Positions 57,905-64,000 of a DNA stretch of 64,000 nucleotides are shown here, one piece after another. The position numbers and the translations under genes are program-made. Source of the stretch: Hydnum rufescens UP504 (Eukaryota > Basidiomycota > Agaricomycetes > Cantharellales > Hydnaceae); contig MU128934.1 of assembly GCA_014904985.1 (NCBI GenBank), positions 29,055 through 93,054 on the forward strand, given 5' to 3'. Each line of letters begins with the position of its first letter. Within the stretch, counting starts at the first letter, position 1. The notes under the pieces are model-generated. The model did not search any database. It was not told where the DNA came from and saw only the letters and a list, made by a program, of their open reading frames with translations.

Positions 57905-59009
57905 AAGATGTTTAACCTAACCTTTGATTGGATATGAATATGCCAAGACCTAGCCCAGGGTCGCGCTCCCGTTAGCACCATTACGACTGTTTGGAATTCA
58001 CCCGCCAACAAACGGTATTTATTCACCAGCAACCAGGTATCCTTTGTACACACGCGTCTCGAGGATGGTGATGATTCATAAACACGATCCACGTCAACAT
58101 AGACGCCTTTAATTTCTAAATGTACTGGTTTTTTTTTTCCCTCTCCTTTAAACAATCTTTCGTGTGCAAAGTCTTACCGATTGTCGCTGGGCCGTTCCTT
58201 GCTGTTCCTTTCATTTTCTTATCCTCCCTCTTGCTCTGTGACATCCGCCTCATACTCATTGCATACACATCATTCACGCATTCTCCTCGCAATGAATACC
58301 TGCTGCCTTCTTCGTGACTTGAGCGCTATGGAGAATCGGGTAGCGGCGACGAGCGCCAATCCTCGACTCTTAAGCCGGTTGTCATGTGGTTATTTTTGAT
58401 AAACTACAGTAAGGTAAAGTGCCTGTGCTCAATTCAACTCATGAGGGATTTCATGGAGGACATATATTAAGATGTATGCATTATTTCCATGTAGTGTTTG
58501 AAGTGTACTTGTGTTTTCACCCAGTAATCCATCATAAGATAGTCATCATGCATACTCATCAACATCATGTGACTATTTTCACTCTCAATTTGAACAGCTT
58601 ATTAGACTCCACCATGTCAATACAAGGACAGTGTAATACCATAGAAAGGTAGCTAAGAGACATAGCTACAGTTCTATGGTAACTGAATTTCAATAAATGT
58701 CTTGAGTCATGAGCAATAATAGAAACACCCAACCCCCCAAAGTCCAATAATGAAAGTTGTTTAGAATCACATTGTGGTGAGAGGTGATTTTTTAGGCCAA
58801 AAATTTCAGCACTCAGGAACAGGCATTATATTGCATCTGGAAATTGCCGGAATACATTTGGCAGCTGCCAGAATAGACTTTGCAGGGGGCCAAAGAGTTT
58901 GCTGCCTAGAGAACACACCAATTTGTGCCCTATGGGATGCAAGTGCAAAGCCAACATAGCCCGGACATCAAACTTTGGGCTGTATTCCAAGAAAAAGGCC
59001 CTTTTATAG
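57905..59009. other. Intergenic and start of second repeat locus
   Basis: No gene supported. From about 58.4 kb the composition becomes AT-rich and CpG-poor like the main repeat island. Confidence 0.4.
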
Positions 59010-59311
59010 TACCACACACCCACTGCACCCACCGCAGCGGATGTGTGGTTCCTGGGGGGCACTCATTGGGCATGTTGCCGTTTGGCAGCTTCTCATTGTG
59101 CCTTGTATTTCGTCTGGTGGCCAGGTTTTCATTCAGCGGGTTGTTGGCTGGTGGGTGGTTGCTCAGGGCTTGTGCGGGTTCCGATCATGCATGACCTACA
59201 ATATTAAAAGATACATTAGCATGAAAATTTGCAGCAGCGCAAAAGAGCAGCTTCTGCTGCTCTTTTTGCACTGTTGTATGTACTACAATGAAAAGTAAAA
59301 ATAAAAAGTAC
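59010..59311 (-). repeat. Second cassette locus, leftward unit
   Basis: One intron-like unit on the minus strand at 59196-59311 with GTAC donor, P2 (GAGCAGC...GCTGCTC) and GTAG acceptor. P1 palindromes at about 59316-59345 (next to the donor) and 59010-59051. Same architecture as the array at 4-20 kb. Confidence 0.7.
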
Positions 59312-59716
59312 CTTGTGACCACACCCACATTGGCGGATGTGTGCTCGGGTGCTTGCCTTTCTAGGCGGCTGCTGGGTGTGGTCATGTAGTTACGAAGAGA
59401 GAACTCAATGCCGGAAATTGCCAGAATCCAAAAAGTGTTCAATTCCTGCCGGTGCCCAAAGCACAATATAGATTAATAGCAAGTGTTCAGACATGTAATA
59501 AGTACTATATAAATATCTATCCAAAAACACGAGGACTACCACAATAATAAGTTGGAGCTCAATAAGGCATGATTGTGCTTCTGGTGCTGGGACTTGGGCG
59601 CTTTTTGGATTCCGGCAATTTCCAGCATTGAGTTCTCTCTTCACTACCACACCCAGCAGCCGCCTAGAAAGGCAAGCACCCGACCACACACCCGCCGATG
59701 CAGGTGTGGTCACAAG
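59312..59716. repeat. Degraded palindromic centre of the second locus
   Basis: 59312-59430 and 59610-59716 are inverted copies (CTTGTGACCACACCC..., AGGCGGCTGCTGGGTGTGG). The middle (59430-59600) retains sequence related to centre 2 at 10.24-10.89 kb, such as ATTAATAGCAAG and GCTCAATAAGGCATGA, but is no longer palindromic. Confidence 0.7.
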
Positions 59717-60650
59717 GTACTTTTTATTTTATTTTTTTCATTGTAGTACATACAACAGCACAAAAAGAGCAGCGGAAGCTGCTCTTTTGCGCTGCTGTGA
59801 ATTTTCATGCTAATGTATCTTTTAATATTGTAGGTCATGCATGATCGGAACCCGCACAAGCCCCAAGCAACCACCCACCTGCCAACAACCCACTGAATGA
59901 AAACCTGGCCGCTGGACAAAATACAAGGCACAATGAGAAGCTTCCAAACGGCAACATGCCCAACAAGTGCCCCCCAGGAACCACACACCCGCTGTGGCAG
60001 GTGCAGCAGGTGTGTGGTACTATAAAAGGTGAGTATTCCCTCCAGTATACACAGCTGTGCAAAGGTTTTGGTATTTACTAATGTATTTTTTTTTAAACTC
60101 CAGGTGCGCATATCAACACTGAACTGAAGCCCATATGACCCCCTGTATGAAAAACTGGGCACAAGCCCACATTGACCTCGCTGTCCACATCAACGCCAAA
60201 CCATGAGGTGCCATACACCCGCTGGAGCGGGTGTGTGGTACCAAAAGGTATGATTTTTCTTTTCTATTTTCTATGTGTATGTGGCGCAAAAAGGGCAGTG
60301 CAAGCTGCCCTTCTAACATGTATTTGTCTTATTCTAGATCGTGTGACAGTTATCACCCAAGCCTGAACAAACCACCAGCCCCCGGCGACAAGAACCCCTG
60401 CACCCGCGTATCAACACTGAACCAAAGCCCATGCAACCCCCTGTATGGAAAACCGGGCACGAGCCCATATTGACCCCACCGTCCACATCAACACCAAACT
60501 GTGAGGTACCACACACCCACTGGAGCGGGTGTGGCACTAAAAGGCATGATTTTCCTTTTTTAAATCTAATTTTCTATGCGTGTGGTGCAAAAAGGGCAGC
60601 ACAAGCTGCCCTTTTTGCATCACTTCTAATGTATATTTGTTTTATTCTAG
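59717..60650 (+). repeat. Second cassette locus, four rightward units
   Basis: Intron-like units 59717-59833, 60029-60103 (P2 mostly lost), 60248-60337 and 60544-60650. P1 lies at about 59680-59712, 59980-60021, 60207-60243 and 60501-60538. The third and fourth have P2 of the GGGCAGY...GCTGCCC form. The fourth has a GC donor (GCATGA) where its sister has GTATGA. Confidence 0.75.
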
Positions 60651-60839
60651 ATCATGCAACAGATGCCCATTCTAAAATGGCTGTCAGTCTTCATCCCAGT
60701 CACTTCCATCTCCCTCAGACCTATTCTCATAAATCATGTGATTTATTTGGTGCCTTACAGCTGATAAAATATATGTAGAGCACTTATAAATTTTTCTCCT
60801 TCAGATAGTTCTGACCCAACTCTATTGTGGTTTTGATGC

Positions 60840-61291
60840 CACAGCTGTCACGTCTCAGACTCAGCCGGGGTCCCAATGTTCTGGCCCTCCATTGCGAGGG
60901 CAATGATAGGAGAAAGTGCATGTTTTTGGCCTCAAGATGCCTATCTCACTTGCCTCTGAAACTATACAATGCCTAATAGGCTGTACTACAGCACTCTCCA
61001 ACAAAGGACCTCTGTCACCCTCATCTTTGATTTGAGAGATGTGGGAGTTGTGGAAGGCTGTGGCTGTCAAAGCTGCAATGGAGTTGGTGGAGCTATCTGA
61101 ATGAAAATAATTATTGCTATTTGCAGTTCAGATGACACCAGGCCAAAAAACACAGATATTTCGCGGAAACAGTATTTTGAGGATACCTCATCCAATATGG
61201 AAACCATCTCAGCTTGATTGTCCACACCTGCAGGTGCCACTAGATCCTCAGAATTCACAGATTTCATGCTTGAACCACTCAGCTGTTTCAT
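60840..61291 (-). CDS. Hypothetical short protein
   Basis: Two minus-strand frames (61291-61067 and 61070-60861) could be joined by a short intron to a protein starting MKQLSGSSMKSVNSEDLVAP and ending near CPRNGGPEHWDPG. No family recognised; it may be a remnant of a mobile element. Confidence 0.2.
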
Positions 61292-61504
61292 TTTGTGTTT
61301 TTCAGAAAAAACTACACTGAATCAAGCCCCCCAAATATTATATTCTTGGAGTACTTGTCAGTACCTACCTGCTTGCAAAAAAATCAGCGTTCTTTGTAGA
61401 AACGTGGATCGAGTTTTTAAATGGACCAAATAAAGGATGTATTTTGCTGGGTGGAAAATAAATAACGTTGTTGGTGAATTCAAAAGTTCTATTTAAAAAA
61501 GCGG

Positions 61505-63595
61505 AAACTGCTAGTCTTCATATTTATATCAATCAATTAGTTTTAAAAACATTCTACAGTGAGTGCTTCTCCGGTTCTCTTCCTAACCCAGAAAAAAAAG
61601 AACTTTTGGGGAGAGGGACCTCGGTCCAAAAAATTGGAGCGGCATCCGAAAAAAAGCCGGTCAGGGCTGCTACGGGGCCGGTCAATGGCCTTGGTCGTTC
61701 CTTTCCGTTTCCCTCTGCTTATCCCATTTGAAAACTTCAAAGCCCGATTTGAAACATTGAAAGACTTTTGTTTTCCGAGGGAAACAGCAAGCCAGTTACT
61801 TTGGGGGCTGGGAAATCGTCGCTGGCCGTTATCACTAGTCCAGCGTCGACGATGTGAGAAAGCTGGGGCGATAAGGGTTTAATTCCTCTGCTCGAATGGA
61901 ACCTGGGCCAGAATTGGGCGGGAACAAACAAAGTTTTTTCTTTTTCCCAACGGTGGGATTTTGCGAAGTTTCCGAAACCTTGGTCCCCTACTGACTTTCA
62001 AACAAAGAAGAAAGAGAGGGGCATGTGGTTTTTTCGAACAAGAAAATGATGTCTGGGGTAAGGCGCTGTACGCGGTTTTGGAATGATGATGATTGTATAT
62101 GATCAATCCTGCGTCATCCCAAAACTAAAATGTATCAGATAGGTCGCATTATGTTACGATATCAACCACCTGCCGTCCGGAGAAAGGAGGTCGTCAGATT
62201 TCTGAAAGTGAAGTAATACTGCAACCTAGAATGATGAGTGGAATTAATATTGCCGTTTTAAATGCTTCAAATCTCGGCTGGCGAGCTCCAAGTAGGTAAA
62301 ACCGCATCGTCGCAGCGGAATCTCGGCTTTGCGTAACAGGCATTGGTAAAGGAGTGGGACAACGGAACGTTAGGTATCGCAGGGCATAGAATCCAGGTGG
62401 CACGCCTTGTGGGGCGGAAGGGTATGGCCGTAGGTACGTTATGGAGCTCGTAGGGTAAGGATGACGGGATATAGGGAAAGGTCGAGAAAGATAATTGATG
62501 ATAAAGCTTCATCTTCGCAAGAGGGTGCGCGAAAGGGTCTTTATGAGCATCGAAAGGGTGGGAGATAGCCGATTGGATAAGGGAGGAGGTTAAAGAGCGA
62601 TACGATTGGAATTGGATTAATCGACGATGCGGGGGAACCCATTTGGATCGGTTGGGGGCCGTTGTACGTGCCTCGGGACCTGCCAACGACCGCCTGCGAA
62701 CGGCGCGCGCATACTGCCGTGAGAATAGCCGGCCATATGCGATATCCGGGAAGCAGCCACCCACACCTTGCCGATTACTTCTGCCTAACCCGGATGCCTC
62801 GCCGGTTTTTGCCAGTATATGAGCGCAGTGTGATTTTGAATGCGATGTTAATATCTTTTTGGAGGGGCTATTCTTCCCGTCCAGGGCGTGGCGTGCCTAG
62901 GAACGTGCCAAAATGGTCGCCAAATTGGTACCCCGCGGCTGATACGGGTCCTTGCCTTTCGGCCCCTGCGTCCATTATCACCCAACGAACCCGGCAGCCG
63001 TCTTGATCCGCGGCCAATGGTTTGAATGTACGCCCTCCAGATTGGTCTCGGGTTGCCTCGTAGCCATTCCCAAATTTTCGCACGCTGCTTTTGGTACGTC
63101 TTTCAACCATCCGGGCAGGTGGAAGTCTGTTTTCTTTGTTAGGGGCATCCCAAAGCTCCAAGTTACCGCGATCTTCAATTTTGGGGTAGAGTTGACAGTC
63201 AGGCAAATTGTCCGAACGGACGCCAAATAATGGTCTTGAAGGCTTGAATTTGTTCTCTGAAGAGCCAAAGGCGTCCCAGCGCACGCTACAGGCTTTGGAT
63301 TTTTGAAGGCGAGGGGCCGACCGACGAAATTCGGTTGGGGAGGCAAATGAGGGCCCGCTGGAAGTATGGGGGATGGGAAGAGATTGTGGAGGATCGTGAG
63401 GAGCGCTGGAGGGAAGATGATAGGCGTGAAATGAGGGTCGTCGATTTGGGTTTTCGCCTCGGGGCAGCGGGTCCTGACCGAGGCCGTGTTAGCATGGGGG
63501 GGCTGGAGAGAACGGAATGGTTTAACACTGATTTGTGATGGGCTGGAGTTGGGAGGCCGGATCGGACTGAACTGCTTTGTGTAATGGCGATTTTC
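61505..63595 (-). pseudogene. Error-rich inverted copy of the LARP1-type gene
   Basis: Reverse complement of about 56045-57945 with dozens of one- to few-base insertions and deletions, many in homopolymers (for instance runs of T or G longer than in the 56-58 kb copy). Landmarks: 62225 with 57290 (intron before the La motif), 62870-62900 with 56670-56700, 63520 with 56112. No frame is open for more than a few dozen codons. It ends in the N gap. It may be an uncorrected chimeric read rather than a true pseudogene. Confidence 0.85.
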
Positions 63596-63620
63596 NNNNN
63601 NNNNNNNNNNNNNNNNNNNN
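63596..63620. other. Assembly gap (25 N)
   Basis: A run of 25 N directly at the end of the noisy inverted LARP copy. Confidence 1.
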
Positions 63621-64000
63621 GTTACCTTCCAGAACATGATCCAATGATGTCCTCCAGGAATGGATCGACAATGAGTGTGCATCTGTAATACTGGATGACA
63701 TTTCCTATAGCTTGCCAAGACCCGGGAGGAGTACGTCCGTGGGGTCTGAGGGGATCCTGCAGAAGCACTCCGGGAGACAACCTCTTCTTGAAACCCGAGA
63801 AAGTGTGAGTTCTTCCGTGATCTTGGATTGAGTATCTAGAGGATCGTGTCACCCCGGATCATGGTGAGATGACCCTATCAAGGTTGCAGGTTAATGGAAT
63901 ATGCCAGAACCCAAGAACCTGAAGGAGACGCAAGTCATTCCTGGATTCATCAACTCTACCGCTTTGGTTCATCCAGGATTCGCTAAGCGTTGCCAGACCT
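63621..64000. other. Sequence beyond the gap
   Basis: 380 bp with no recognised gene; its physical linkage to the rest is only as good as the gap join. Confidence 0.4.

Overview
This is nuclear DNA of a filamentous basidiomycete. Genes carry many short introns (about 45-70 nt, GT-AG with CTAAC/CTAAT-type branch sites). Gene content and mobile elements (KDZ transposase, basidiomycete-type Gag, a fungal alginate-lyase-fold family, a Peptidase_M50B-like protein) fit an Agaricomycete; I cannot name the species.

Layout: 0-3.3 kb holds a dead LTR retrotransposon (Gag-protease with one LTR). 3.4-30.7 kb is a CpG-poor repeat island. It contains two solo LTRs of one family (3475-4016 and 25807-26349), a third solo LTR (7328-8174), a MITE with 8-bp target duplications (4926-5703), a 3.4-kb hAT-like element (12951-16365), a tRNA-related SINE-like repeat, a decayed KDZ transposon (about 21.8-24.6 kb) and, above all, an unusual array at 4.2-20.6 kb. 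The array is built from about 38 intron-like cassettes. Each has a palindrome P1 (YCACACACC...GGTGTGTGR) just before a GTRAGT donor, a second palindrome P2 (AAAAGAGCAGC...GCTGCTCTTTT) inside the intron, then a branch site and TTATTCTAG. Cassettes run outward in both directions from palindromic centres, and the array as a whole is folded into a large inverted repeat with 3.9-kb ancestral arms. A second, smaller locus of the same kind lies at 59.0-60.65 kb.

30.7-57.9 kb is the ordinary gene-bearing part: a broken member of a basidiomycete protein family, two tandem alginate-lyase-like secreted proteins (one frameshifted), a Peptidase_M50B-like membrane protein divergent from histone H2A, Fis1 (mitochondrial fission), a mitoferrin-type carrier, Rrg7 (mitochondrial, DUF2034), a Zn2Cys6 regulator that also carries an H2C2-like zinc motif, a large disordered protein of unknown function, and a LARP1/Slf1-type La-motif protein. 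Three consecutive mitochondrial genes (Fis1, mitoferrin, Rrg7) are adjacent, but each has its own promoter region.

61.5-63.6 kb is an inverted, indel-riddled copy of the LARP gene that abuts a 25-N gap. It looks more like an uncorrected long-read or chimeric assembly end than biology. Several other genes also show single-base frame breaks, so local sequence quality should be kept in mind. All family assignments are by recognition of motifs; no database search was run.
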